Below are positions 23,061-35,800 of a stretch of DNA of 64,000 nt, one piece after another. This DNA comes from Lyophyllum atratum (Eukaryota > Basidiomycota > Agaricomycetes > Agaricales > Lyophyllaceae). Within the stretch, counting starts at the first letter, position 1, and each line of letters begins with the position of its first letter. Below the pieces are notes generated by a model. The model searched no databases, had not been told where the DNA came from, and saw nothing but the letters and a program-made list of their open reading frames with translations. The translations under genes and the position numbers were made by a program. The stretch spans positions 186,001 to 250,000 of the forward strand of contig JACGCN010000026.1 of NCBI GenBank assembly GCA_014905825.1. Direction: 5' to 3'.

Positions 23061-24092
23061 ATGAGCTATGCCCTCGACCCACTCCACGACGAAATTAACC
23101 TGAGACGACTGGTACGGCGGCTTGACAAGGCTACTTCTGAGGACTGGGACGAGTCGCCGAGAGACCGGGCTTGGATCAAGGCGCAGGGGACGTTACAGGT
23201 AAGAAGAGGCGAAATATATTCTGGCGTGTCTTGACGAGGTTCAATGAATAGAAAGTCAAGTTTGCGCGCAAGCTTCTGAAGAACGTCGATATCTATGAGG
23301 AAGAGCAACCACCGTGAGTCTTTCAAATACATTCGTTTGCCATGACCAGCTCCCCATGTCTGAACAGCAAACGCGTGCAGCAGCTCAACGATATACGGAT
23401 AAAGCTCGATAAGATCGAGGCCTTCGTCAAGGAGGTCGAACACGTACGTCCAACCCCAGCCTCCTCATGTAAATCCTTCCTGACGTTCCCCCACACAGCG
23501 AACAGCACCAACCCCAACCCGCCCCCCTCCAATCCTACCAAACATCCGCCAACCCCCCGCCCCCTCCTCCCTAACACTCGACCTCCCCCCAATGCCGACC
23601 ATAAGCTCCCCAGAGGGCGAACCAGAACCGACGGGGATCACCACGGACGACCTCCTCCTCCCCGCCGAAACCACCGCCTACCCCTCCTCCACCAGCTTCT
23701 CCTTCCCCACACCCATGACCCTCATCCCCACCCTCCCCTCCTCTTCCTCTTCCAATGGCGCCACAACGACGGCTGTCACCACCGGCGCCGCACCCCGATT
23801 CCTCCAGAACACAAACGCCCTCCAACACGAGCTCTCCGACCAGCTAGCGGCAATGGCCACCCAGCTCAAGCGCAACGCCGTGCACTTCTCCGATACCCTG
23901 TCCCGGGACCAGGCGGTGGTGGAGCAGACGCAGCAGAAGCTGGAGGGGAACTTTGATGTAATGCAGAAGGAGAGGATACGGCTTAGGGATCATAGGGGGA
24001 AGAGTTGGGGTACGACTTGGCTGGTGATGGCGATTGTGTTTACGGTCGTGCTGCTGTTCATGCTGATGGTGTCCATTATTCGATTCACATGA
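23061..24092 (+). CDS. USE1: USE1-type SNARE (ER-Golgi retrograde transport)
   Basis: Four exons (23061-23198, 23252-23313, 23368-23443, 23499-24092) give 289 residues starting MSYALDPLHDEINLRRLVRRL. The N-terminal part holds conserved helices; the middle is Pro/Ser/Thr-rich. Residues about 215-265 form the SNARE coiled coil (LSDQLAAMATQLKRNAVHFS... QKLEGNFDVMQ). The last 24 residues are a C-terminal membrane anchor (WLVMAIVFTVVLLFMLMVS) with only a short tail. This is the layout of the tail-anchored Qc-SNARE Use1, which acts with Ufe1, Sec20 and Sec22 in fusion of COPI vesicles with the ER. The linker is longer than in yeast or human. It converges with CYR1, leaving 296 bp between stop codons. 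Confidence 0.8.
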
Positions 24093-24388
24093 TGTTTATT
24101 ATCCATAATGCCGTACCTTGTTCGCAACCACAACCACCTCCATCGTCACTGAGAGATAGAGCCTCATAGGCACAATTCTCTTTTCGCAGGAGGGATGGGG
24201 AATTCCTGGACCTTTTGTTACAAATATATACACCAGTACAGAATGCATGTATCGAACCGAAATGGAAAAGCCTACAGATCTAAAGAGAATGGTATTGTAT
24301 AGAGAAACAGAAACCCAACATGCACAGCAGAAAGGAAAGCGACCGATCGAGAGACAGAAAGCGAGCGAGAAAAGAAGAAGAAACAAAA

Positions 24389-27300
24389 CTATATACTATT
24401 CAAAACCTCCAATATCCTCTCCAACGTCCGTTCATCAAACTCCCCCCTCTCCTTAAACGCCTCCACCACACTCTCCTTGCTCACCGAAACCGAAGGCTCC
24501 ATCTCCGGCTCCGGCATATACATCCGTTTCAGCGCCATCGTCGCATTCACAATCCGCGTCGCCAGCGAGTCCAACAGCGCCATCAGCTCCGCGTCCGTGG
24601 ACTGCGAGCCCATGGGGGGCAGCAACGTATGGGGATCGCCATAGAGTTCCAGCCGGGACGCGGAATCGCTGCCGACGTCGGGCTGCTCCAAGCTGAGCGT
24701 CTGTATGCTCCCTTTCCGTTCCGGCAACGGTCGAAAAATCCTCGACGTCGTAAGCGTCTCCAGCCTCAAACAAATAAGCCCCAACTCCCTCATCTGCGCC
24801 ACACTAAACTGCACCCTCGACCCCCCCACACTCCCCCCCGCCACCCCCCAATCCTGCCTCCCCGCCAACTCCATCGGATACAAAAGCGATATAAACTCCG
24901 GCACCTCCAAGCCCTTCAATTTCACCTCCCCGACGGGGAAAATCGACACCCCCATGCGCCTGACATCCTCAATGGCGGCTTGCGGCTGGACCTTCGAGTA
25001 TTCGGTCTCGGGCTCGGACTGATGGATGGTTGCGTTGATCTCGCGGATGATCTCGGCGCTGCACATGATCTGCCCGCCGCCTGCCTCGCCGCAGATCCGG
25101 GCGGAGCGGTTGACCATGGACCCGAAGTAGTCCATCCGTTTCGTGATTGGGTCTGGCTCGGGGCTGGGGGAACCGCAGTGGATGCCCATGCGGACGCTTA
25201 GGCCACGAGCGATGAGGGAACCGTGGACGTCGTAGGTAGGCTTCCCGTCTTCGCACTCGAGGATCTCGAGCGGCCAAGGTTCGTGCAGCAGCTGGTATTG
25301 GACTCTCATGCACCACCACACGGCAGCCAGGGAAGTCGGGAATGAACACATGAAGGAATCACCTTCAGTCTTCACCTCGTACCCGCCGCAGAACCTCAGC
25401 TGTCGTCGGAGCAGGGTATTATGGAGCCGATGCGCCGTGGCCATGCCCGGGTTGACCTCCCAAAGATGCGTCGAATTTCGGATATCACTGAACACGAGCG
25501 CAATATGCCCGACTGGCGGCGGAACCTCCCCATCGAGCCGCGAAATTCCACGATCCAGAATCTGATTCTTCTTCTTCGGCACGTCCGCCTCCAGCGTCTC
25601 CGCCACCCCAATAACCATGATCATCGTGCTCCCCTCCGCGCCGTAGCTAATAGCAAAATCCCGCAGCTTCTGCGCCGCGATCATCGGATCTCCCCTCTCC
25701 GTCCGCGCGATGTCCACTGCCGTCTGATACGACACGAAGTCCCACAGCCCCCGGTTAGCCACGATCACGAACTCATCCTGCGGCGAGATGTCGTATGTAA
25801 AGACGTCCGGACGGGCGTTGATCACCGGCAATAGGTGGTAGTACCCAAACGCCCGAGAAATGTCCACCTCGTCGTTTACGAGCCCAGGGGGAGATACCCA
25901 TCCTTCAGCCGCTCGTATCCGTTCCGTCTCCGCACGGTCGAATGGGTCGTGCTTCCGGGCCACAGCAGCGGCGGTACCCTGCCTGGACACCACCGCCAAC
26001 GCATTCCCCGCATTCGCAACGTACATCCTCTTGCCCACAAAGTACACCACGATACCCGACACGCCGCTTCTCAGCGTCGCAGGGTCCGCAATCATACTCC
26101 CCCCACCCGTCGCGCTCGCCGTCGACATCTTCCTTGTCGAAGAAGTGAATAACGAATCGTGGAGGTCCTGGTTGAGCTTCAGGAACGTCCTCCTCAGCGC
26201 ATCGGGGATCCCCTCGTTCTGCTTATAATTGAGTGCCCCGATTTGCGCCAGCAGCGCAGAGACGAACTTGTCGCGGAGGAACTTGGCTAGGCGATTGGGG
26301 CTGGCACCGGGAGCGAGCGACTTAGGGGGCTGGGAGCGACCGAACATGGCGAATATAGCTTCACCTCGGCGGTCGCGGAATTCGTGCACGAGGTCGAGCA
26401 TGTTGAGACAGTCGTTGTCGTTTCTCCCGATGGCGTCGGCAATGCCGTAGGCCATGCCCAAAACCGTCGAGACAGAAGTGCGTACTCGGCGGTCGTCGTT
26501 CTCGTCTGGGATGTCGACGGTCGCGCTCATGCCGGTAGTGGTTATGGTCACGTCCATCAGTCCTAGAACGCGCAGCTGCGTCAGGTCGGTGAAACCGGAA
26601 AGGGACTGCGATCCTGGGATGGTCTTAGTGGTGCTGTGGCGGCGATTCACGAGGTGCTTGTTAGGGTCAGCCTTGATCTGCAGGCGGTTGTTCCCCGACA
26701 GGTTGAGGTACTTGAGGTTCTTGTTGAAGTTCCTGGACAATGCGAAAGCTGATGAATACCATGCTCGACGACCACAACGATAGATAGGACGTACCAGTTC
26801 CAGTCAAACTCCCAATTGTTGACGTTGTACTTCAACAAATTGCTCCCCACGTCCAGTATCATCAGGTTCTGCACCTTCCCAAGTTCCTGCGGCAGCGTCT
26901 GCAGCCTGTTCCCGTTCAGATAGAGCGTCCTCAGCCCCTTCAGCTTCGGCAAATCCTCCGTCGGTATACTCGTGAGCTTGTTGCCGCTCAGGTACAGCTC
27001 CTCCAGCTGGATCAGGTGACTGAAGAACCGGCTTGGGAGGTCTTGTAGTTCGTTGAAGGATAGATTGAGCACCCGTAGCTCCTTGAACTGCATAATGGGG
27101 AGCAGCGCGTCGTCCGTGAGCCGGTTCTCGCCGAGATAAAGGTTCTCGAGGGAGTGCACGAGAGGCGGTAGTATGCGCCCCGTACTCGCATTGGTGCCGA
27201 GGGACGTCGTCGACGTCTTTCGCTGCACGCTGTAAATAGGAGGTGCAAGGGCTTCGCCGCCACTGACACTGGCTGGCTCAGCCATGGGCATCACGGGAGG

Positions 27301-30117
27301 GTCGTGCCAGAATCCGAGGAGGTTTGAGGTGACGTTGATCCTCATCAACGAAGCGCAATTCCACAGCGTCGCCGGCAGCTCGGTGAGACTGTTGTTATGC
27401 GCGTCCAGCACTTCGAGGCGCTGGAGGCGCCCGATGCTGGCAGGGAGGGCGTCGAGCTTGTTGTCGGAGCAAGACAGGTACTCGAGGTAGGTAAGATCAC
27501 CGAGGCTTTCGGGGATGACGCGGAAGGAGTTATGGTCTAGGCGGAGGCGGCGGAGAGAAGAAAGGTGGCCGAGGGCGAGGTGATCGAGGGAGGAGAGTTT
27601 CGCGTGCGAGATGTCGAGGTTTGTGAGCGCATAGGGCGGGCGGCCGACAGGACCAGGGAGGAGAGACAGCTGTGTAATCTCGTTATGGGATGCGTCGAGG
27701 ATCGCAAGGCAAGGCCCAAGGGAAAGGTCAAGACCGTGTACAGCGTTGTGGTCAGCGCTGAGCATGGAGATCTTGGGGAGCATGGACATGATCGAAAGAT
27801 CGGAGATGTTGTTGCGACGACAATCGAGAGTAGTCAGGCTGATGAGCTTCGAGCACTCGTCGGGGAAGCGGGAAACCTGGTTACCGACAATAACGAGGCG
27901 TTCGAGCTGCTTGAGCTTGCCAAGCTCCTCAGGTAGCTCCGCAATCATGTTGAAAGAGAAATCCAGATCGCGCAGCGCCTCAAGCTGGCAGACGACGCCA
28001 GGTAATACTTGGAACTTATTGTTCGAGATGTTGAGTGTAACGAGGTGGCGGAGGCGAGGAAAGTACCAAGGAAGCTTTTCGATGCGGTTGTTCTGTACGA
28101 AGAGGGTGGCCAGACCAGCAATGTGGTCGAGAAAGGCTTCTTCGAGGTCGCTGATACGGTTGGAGGAGAGATCGAGGCGGTTAAGCGACGCCGAATGGCG
28201 TACGCTTTGCGGAACCTTCTTCATCGCCATATTTGACAGCCTGAGCTCGCGGAGTGTCGTACACGATTGAATGAAGTCGAGCGGAATCTCGAGCATGGGG
28301 TTGCGTGAAAGCTTGAGCGAGACGATTTGATCCGCGTGCTGGTGCAGAACGACTGGGATCGTGCGCAGACTCCGTCCCGTCAAATCGATATGATCGAAGG
28401 TCTCGAACGTAAGCTCCTCCTCCTATGTTTCGGTGAGCCATGGAAAAGAGATGGATTGAGAAAGTACCAAAGTACTCACTGTCGGACCAAGCAGCTGGCT
28501 CTTGTATACAAACTTGAGAAGAAATGAAAGACCCTCTCCACCGAGCAGCTCAAGACCATCTACAGGATCGTATCCAGCTTGTTCAAGCCGTCTTCTCACG
28601 ATATCAGCTGGTCGTTCCGCCTGCCCTAGTATCCGTTCCCGACCCCTCTCCTTCAAGTAGAGTCGATGTATCTCGATATCCTTCTCCGTCAGTAACTTGT
28701 CGTTCAACGCGGGTGTCAGGTTGGCCACGGTGACGAGGGGCGTCAGCGACGCGATATGGAACGTGTTGTTGGCCTTGTAAATCCGAATCGTGAATGGCTT
28801 CTCCCCAGACCTGCCCTTCCCCGGCGCCATTCGCTTTCTCGACTTCCGTTTATGGTGGATCGGGGCGCCTGGGTGCAGCGGGCTAGTGGGCCCAAGGTCG
28901 TTCACCATCGCATGCATAGGTAGCTCTGGGTTCTGAGCGAAACTAATCGGCCGCCCGACGCCGCCATGCGCAACACTTTCATCCGAGCTCGAGTACTCCG
29001 GCTCTGCTGGGTTCGTGCCGTCCTTCTCCACCGCCCAGCTCTCTGGCGCCGTCCATGTGGGGCTGCCGGGGCCGCTGCTCGGTATCGCAAGCGCGGGTAG
29101 CATTTTCAGGTCGTTGTATCCGTTTAGGCCGACGGGGAGACCCCTGTCCTTGGGCGATATGTGGCGGGTATCCTTATATATAATCCGGCCGTTGCGTTTG
29201 GAAGCGACTGGGGTAGGTAGAAACGGGTCGCGAAACTCGGAAAGTGGTATAGTTCTGCCGTAGAAGGAGGAATGGTCGGTGCTAGAGTCAAAGCCGCTAC
29301 TGGGCGAGCTGGCGTCGTGTGTGGGCCCGGGAGGAAGGGTGAGGTCGATGATGCCGTCCATACTTTCGAAGTTCATGTCGATTCGGATATCGGGCTGGCC
29401 GGGTTCGACCTGCAGTGGAGGGGATGGCGAGTGCGGCCCGGAGTGTTTCTTCCTCTTTTCCCGCTTATCCCTCTTAGCGAGTGTCGATGGTGGAGAAGAG
29501 ATTAATGGTTGGCCTTGGATGAGATAGGCATCCGGAATGGGTGGTGGCGGCTTCAAAGAAGGGTGCTCTCCGTCGATAGAGTCTTGCCGCAGCCCACTTC
29601 TCGACCGACTCCTGCTCAGAACCTTTGCGAAGATAGACGACTTGGCTTTCCGAAGTTCGACTGGAGCTCCCAGGGTCGCCGAAGACCCGCTCCCTAGCAG
29701 CCGACGAGCTGTATCGTCGTCTGCCGACCGCCGTTTGTCTTCCGAGGTGCTGAGTGTGCTATGAGAATCGGATTTCCGAGGCTGGCGTAGCAAGGTGCTA
29801 GCACTTCCTTGCCGAAAGCTGCTGAACGTGGACAAGGAAGATTTTGAGGAGAATCCGAACGAGCGAGAGGTCTTTGGTAGTGGTGAGGGCTGACAGGGTT
29901 TCGTTGCGGAGAGATTAGTCTGGCTACTCAAGCTCAATCTGAAAGGAAGACGCACTGGATCATTCCATGGAGCAATGATCGACTCCCTGTTCACAGAAAG
30001 ATTGCCTGCGCTGCTCGGCGTCGCCGCCGTCGTCGGGGTATTGTTCGTGGGTGACTGAGTTCTTGGCTGGTCCTCGAGGATGTGATTTGAGGGTGAAGAC
30101 CGCTGGACCAGATGCAT
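24389..30117 (-). CDS. CYR1: Adenylate cyclase (RA - LRR - PP2C - cyclase)
   Basis: Three exons (28480-30117, 26795-28422, 24389-26732) give about 1869 residues. Layout: a disordered Ser/Pro-rich N-terminus (to about 440); a Ras-association domain (about 445-545, FTIRIYKANNTFHIASLTP...); about 20 leucine-rich repeats (550-1130); a PP2C-like domain (about 1170-1470); a class III cyclase domain (about 1495-1670, ALVFSDIRNSTHLWE, EGDSFMCSF, YFGSMVNRSARI); and a C-terminal tail. This is the fungal cAMP-producing enzyme acting downstream of Ras, controlling growth, mating and nutrient sensing from the membrane. The PP2C part has NRGLWDF where active phosphatases have a DG motif, suggesting loss of phosphatase activity. 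The start at 30117 follows no clear TATA box, and an upstream exon cannot be excluded. Confidence 0.85.
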
Positions 30118-30658
30118 TTCTCAGCGCTCAGCATGCGCTGGTCGACGACGAGGGCAGTCTCCACGCTGTGGCCAACGACGACAACGATGAGTACAAGGGT
30201 TGACAAGTGAAAGCCCGTCAACCGATTCTGCATCAGGAATCCGGGATCAAAATAATTTGCCGGTCCCCTTCAGGCCTTGGCCCCCGATGATCTTAATCTT
30301 TCCGTTTCTGTCTTCCGTGTGCAGCCGTTACACGTATCCGAAATTCATTTGTACCGTTTAATTACATCTGTCGTGGCCCAGAAGCCTGTTGCGTGGATGA
30401 ATCCTCTGCCTTGACAGGAGCACCAGAAGACATATCGAGCATGATGGGGTGCCCGCAGGTTGCTACTTGGTCAGTGCATTGTTTTATCTCTGGCAACGGG
30501 GCTGAACCAGGCCGTAGGATGACCTCTACAGTCGTCATCATAAGAGCTGTGCCCTCGACGACCCAAGTCTTCCACCGAACTCTGACCCTTCGCTTGCTCA
30601 ATACTGGAGGATCACCGTCATCATGCCACCAGAAGATTATATGACAGCGCCAGAAAAT
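30118..30658. other. Intergenic region upstream of adenylate cyclase
   Basis: 540 bp without a supported gene; the 5' flank of CYR1. Open frames on both strands are short and mutually overlapping. Confidence 0.45.
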
Positions 30659-31599
30659 TCAATGAATGTCTCGAGCTAGCACGTCCGCACCGCGACTGCC
30701 GAACCTTGGGAGACCTCTGTAACCGTGATGGTACGTGGTGATGAAAATACACACTCCTTGGTGCCGCCAGATGGTTCTCGCGATGCCAGTTCGGATGCCG
30801 TAGTCCATCAGTGCTGTGGCAAACACGAAGGTGAATGGTATAAGCACATCGCCAGCCAATATCAAACACCTTAACCTCGCCTCTCGAGATCGACCACAGC
30901 GCATGCACGCACTTCCCGTTTTCATCTTAATTAAAGCGATACAGGAATATGAATCAGCGCCACCACATGCAATCCTCGCTGCAGTCCCAAACCTCGAGGG
31001 TGATGTAATTGCCTATCCATCGAGTCGTATGACTTTCCCCAACCTTTGAGATATGCCAAATTCCAACACAACTCGGGACTTCGGATGCCCCGTCAACACT
31101 GTTTGTCAGTTGGCTGTCACCCGCCAAGAAAGGGTGCTCATCTGAGCTCACCTCGCGTTATCGATTGATGACCCGGCGGTGTGTGATACAACACCCTACT
31201 AGGATTCAGCGAATACTCGCATGCCAGTCAAGGCAAGTGCGAAGTGGCGTACGTTCCATGCGGGGTGGCACCGGCGGCGCTAGCAAGACACGGATAATCG
31301 CTGGGCATAAAAACCCACCTACGCTGATCTTCGAATCTGGTTCCTTCCTTTGGTGGCAGGTACAGGCCTGCGACTCGGGCGTCATTGCTAAAAATAAGGA
31401 GTAGCTTTCTTGGCCGTTCCTTATTCTGCTCAACATCCTTCACGCAAATCTCCACCAGCACGACCGTCCAGCTGACGTTCCACCAAGTCCGATTTGCCTC
31501 TATCCGGACAAATCCAGCGGCGCCTCGATTGCCTATGGGTTCATATACCTCAGTAATCCCCGGTGATATTTTTGTAATCCTCGCTGGTGCCTGTGACAT
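30659..31599 (-). CDS. Putative multi-exon gene of unknown function
   Basis: Exon 1 (31319-31599) begins MSQAPARITKISPGI and reads as ordinary protein (FVRIEANRTWWNVSWTVVLVE). Exon 2 (31152-31198) continues in phase (RSRVLYHTPPGHQSI) between GTGGGT/CCTAG and GTGAGC signals. A third segment near 31045-31110 also fits the phase. The remainder down to a stop near 30659, which contains a hydrophobic stretch (LAGDVLIPFTFVFATALMDY), could not be joined with confidence. No family recognised. Exon 1 and 2 phasing is the main support; the 3' half may be wrong or belong elsewhere. Confidence 0.35.
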
Positions 31600-32367
31600 A
31601 TTCAGCGAGTACTGTTACGCTCGCGCCAGCGCACCTTTAATGAGAGGCCACATTCGTCCATATATAGGCCCTGGCGACTGGCTGGTGGGGACCTGATTCT
31701 TGAATTGGTGACCAACGGTACACGGTGACGGCGTCACAGTTACCCTCGTCCGTTCCCTGCCCGATCCGTCATCTGTCCGACCAATCCGGGTGGTGGTCGT
31801 GCAGGTGGCGTTCCAGACACTGGCGCCGCGGAGTCCTGAACATTATCAGCACTTCGCATGAACACTGATAGAGACATGTCCCGACAGTCCAGGATCTCGA
31901 CAAAGCCCCTTGACGTGAGACCGTGGCCGAATAGAGTAGAGCCGTCTGTCAGCACACGCCGTAGTTTTGAGAATATAATGTGAGATGTCAGGTAGGACCT
32001 TGGAGTGCAAAAAATATTGTAATAGCGACCTGTGATTCCGGCAGTGCTGATGGGTCCATGGGGAGTTCTAGAGTTTGGGCTGGATAAATCTATCTAAAAT
32101 CATGAAGTCCTTGGGTCGAAAAGTCCTCTCACCGAAGAAAGTTAGCCAGAAACTAGTAGTCCGCCGCGTATGCCAAGCTTGTAGCCGCACTGGTTTGCAT
32201 TACGTCTGACTGAGAAAAGCGCAAGGTGAAAAAACGAAGCAAATCATATTGAGTGGGTAGATCGGACACATACATAAGGCCTCTCAAAAATCACTACAAA
32301 CTACATACATACAAAGCCAGCCGCCACCCCGCAGAATAGAAAATCCTCCATCGCGAAAAGGAATCCA
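31600..32367. other. Intergenic region
   Basis: 768 bp; no supported gene. Short open frames only. Confidence 0.45.
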
Positions 32368-32529
32368 TCAGACAGACGCTGAGCTCGCTGGCACAGAGCG
32401 CAGGTACTTTTGCAAGCACACCGCAACCGCATACCAAACGTCCTCGAGACCCTGCTCAGAGGCAGGGCCGTGTTCTCGGTATAACGAGCCAGCGCGGAAA
32501 TCATCGAGTGGATATGAAGGATGCGGCAT
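32368..32529 (-). CDS. Short open frame, 53 residues, unknown
   Basis: ATG at 32529 to TGA at 32368-32370. The peptide begins MPHPSYPLDDFRAGS and contains GLEDVWYAVAVCLQKYL. It has balanced composition, no signal peptide and no C-terminal CaaX box, so it is not a mating pheromone precursor. The main support is a good TATA box (TATATAAAC, minus strand) 85-92 nt upstream, like other genes here. Coding status is unproven. Confidence 0.35.
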   Translation of the reverse strand: MPHPSYPLDDFRAGSLYREHGPASEQGLEDVWYAVAVCLQKYLRSVPASSASV

Positions 32530-32612
32530 TTGTAAAAATGCGAGACTCGGTCAGTTTCTATAAAATAGATCCTGATGAGTATGTTCTAAGGAAACAGGGA
32601 TGTCGAGAAGGG

Positions 32613-32621
32613 GTTTATATA
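32613..32621 (-). promoter_or_regulatory. TATA box upstream of the 53-residue open frame
   Basis: Minus-strand TATATAAAC, 85-92 nt ahead of the ATG at 32529. Confidence 0.45.
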
Positions 32622-32866
32622 GTTTCTGAGGGTGGTCCGTGCGTGGACGAGAAAAATTGCGTCAATGTTTGAGGCGAAGGATAAAGCCTCTGAACCAAAC
32701 AACCTCCGGACGATGGGCACCCATCGCGATCGTCAACCAACACGCTTTGCCCAAATTGGTGCACGTCTACACAGGATAACAAACGAGGCGAAATACGTGA
32801 TCCCTGATTTCTACCTACTTATAATACATGACTTACATTTCCCTTGAAAAGCCCGAGTACAGGGTA

Positions 32867-35800
32867 TCAAATATGAGTATTGTTCCACAAAGACCGGACC
32901 ACGAACTCCGCAGGATTCGGTGCTATGACACGCGAAAGTGCAGGATTCAAGATGAACGATACTGGAACGATAGTCAGGCGAAGTGAACTACAGCGAGCGG
33001 AAATCCAAGGCACCCACCTGTCCTATCGATTCCTGGAATCAGGTAGAAGCCATTTGACGGCAGACCTGTCTTCTTGTCGACGAAGACGCCAACCGTTCCT
33101 GCAGGATGATCCAACCATGTCCACGGTGCTACCCCTCCTTTGGCCGACAGCGTAAATGTCAGATCTTGGCCCCGAGTGACACTGATCTGCGGATCGACGA
33201 GGTGCGCGTTTGCTAGAGATGTCGGAGTGAACTGTATATATGGGTCAGCCATCATTCAAACATCAAGCAGAATCCTCACGTATTGTTCATTCGTTACCGT
33301 CCGACCGTCGATCACCGCCGTCGCATTGAGAAGGAGCCACACGTCCGCTGCGCCTCTGCCAACTGGAAGTATGGTATTCAACCCCGAGGCCTCGATGATC
33401 AACGAGTTATTCAACGCCGGCACCGTGAAGTGGGATAACGTCGCGTTCAGCGGCCTGCCTAACCAGTCGTACCATGTGAGCTGTGCAAACCCCTGCACCT
33501 CCTCCAGCCTATCAGAAATGACGAGAACGCGTAACGTCTGGGTCGCAGCGGTCCAGAAGGGGTAGATCGTAATTGGGGAATAGATGCCAGTCAGCCCGTA
33601 TTGTAACACCTTCCACCTCCCAGAATATTCGATGCTCGACCAGCTAACACCTTGCCATATATCATTTAGCTGCCACACCAAGGCCCCGAGGTTGTTCTCG
33701 CCCTCGCCGGCCCCGTGACGGTACCACGCGATCTGCGATACGATGGTCATAGTTTGGAAAATCTGTGTGCTGTAGCACCATTGCGCAAAAGTTTGGTTCG
33801 TATCGGTCGTGCCTGGGGTGGGGAGCCAAAGTTCAACAGCTACCGTCATTTCCCGTTGGCCTTCGGGGGCGTTGGGATTGGGGAAGGCGAGCGAGCCGGC
33901 AGGTGGATGGTGTTCTCTTGACATGACTACTGTGGAGTTAAAGGAAAAGTCTTCTGGTGATGTCAGGACTTCTTCCCAGCTGTAGAAGGATGGCATCGAA
34001 TGGAACCTGAAAGCTCAGCGTGAGCGTTATTGTTCGGAAGTACACATAATGAAAAGGCACGTACCCGAATTCGTTCGTGAACCTCGTTACTGGGAATGTG
34101 CTGTAATCTAACGCTACGCTGGCGTCATAGTTGAATCGCTCTTATGAGCTTTTTCAGGATATCTGACGCTGGTGGTTGAAGTACAAACGCACCTCCATTT
34201 CCGTATAAATGGCCCTCTGTACTGTTGTCGAACCGAAGAATGTAGGGGTCAAGACTGAAGACCCCCTTTGTTGTCGAGCAGTCCGTGTACGGCACCTAAA
34301 TGGATCGAGGTTGTGAGGTGTACATCATCGGCCATGGGATATAGATAAACGTACTGAATGAGTCTCCGATACGACAATATCATGTAAGAAATCCTGGAAC
34401 AGGGTGACGAACTATAACGCTCTTCGATCAATCAAAACAGCACACTAGACATGCCATTCAACGCACCTCGTTCAAGAAATGATTCCCATTTTCCACAGAA
34501 CGATTCGTCCACGTGGCTATTCCTTCGATTTCGTTTCCACCAGCCCATTGTGCGACGCTTGGGTGCCTATTCACTCTTCTTACATTCTGGCGCACCTCAG
34601 GCTCTATAGTCTTGAGCAAGAAGTCGTTGATAGGGTACAGCGCATCGGAAAATATGAGCTCGGACCATGCGAGAATTCCGAGTTCATCGCAAATGGAATA
34701 GAAGTCGTATTGGCCTCCTGCGACAGAGGATGAAGATGGCTGATACGTCCCACCGCCCCACACTCGCAACTTGAGATGATGCGGAAGTCAGCAACCATTC
34801 CGCAAAATTAATACATGATAAACAAACCATATTCTGCCCACTCTTTACTGCACTTTCCAAGATCCACCTTGCTTGATCGGTCGAGGTACGGGCGTAGAAC
34901 GGATCGAACGGAATAATGTTGGTTCCGAGGCTATAGAACGCTTTGCCATTGAGCTTGAAGTGCCACTGGTCACCTGGAGTAATTCCCCTTCGATCAATGT
35001 CGTCCTGTGAATACGGCGCTTGTGCAATCTCGATCGTCCGGAATCCCGTCCTCGTGACGAAATTCACCAGTCTCATCGATGAGGTGTTCCCAGATGCCGG
35101 AGTATCAAGTGTGACGGTCAAGTTGTAAAGCTTCGGTGTCCCGAGGTTGTGTGTGTACCATCTCTGTGGGATGTTGTCCGGTATGGACCAGGTAGCGGTG
35201 ATCCAGAACGATTCGTTCGTCGCGACAGGAATGTCAGAGATATGAAAGGGCGTGGACGTGATGCTAAGCTCGGGGAATGCCAGAGTGAGAGTGGATTCCG
35301 GTACGGCGGCGGCAGAGCGCAGCGCCAAAGTGACATTTACGATCCAGTCCGCGTCTTGCTTGGGAGGAACGGAAAAAGACTGTGCTGTCTTATAGATATC
35401 AATGGATGACTCGTCGACAAAGATAGGGCCCGCCACATCGTCCCTGCCTGCGGGACCTGAAGGTGATATGGGTGGTGTTCCAGTTTGGACTGTTGAAACG
35501 CTCGTGTCAGATGATAAGGTCACCAGATAGGCCCGTTTGTATATCCCAACTGGTACGAACGCAGGACCCTGACTGTTGCTTCAGAATACACTCAAGTCTA
35601 AGCAAGGTTCGATGCTTACCCAATCCCAACCAAAATCGCAGGCGACTTTACGAACCCACGGCCAAATGCCAGGATATTCAAACTGGTCGCAGAAAAGTGA
35701 GTGGACGTTGGAATGAATCGATAGTTGCGTTACTTACCCCGCCATTTCCAGGGAAATGTTCAGCATCAGCCCTTGTACTGACATTCAAGGCATAATTGTA

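Noticed and set aside
32368..32529. Mating pheromone precursor
   Set aside because: The 53-residue peptide has no C-terminal CaaX motif, and no STE3-type receptor is nearby.
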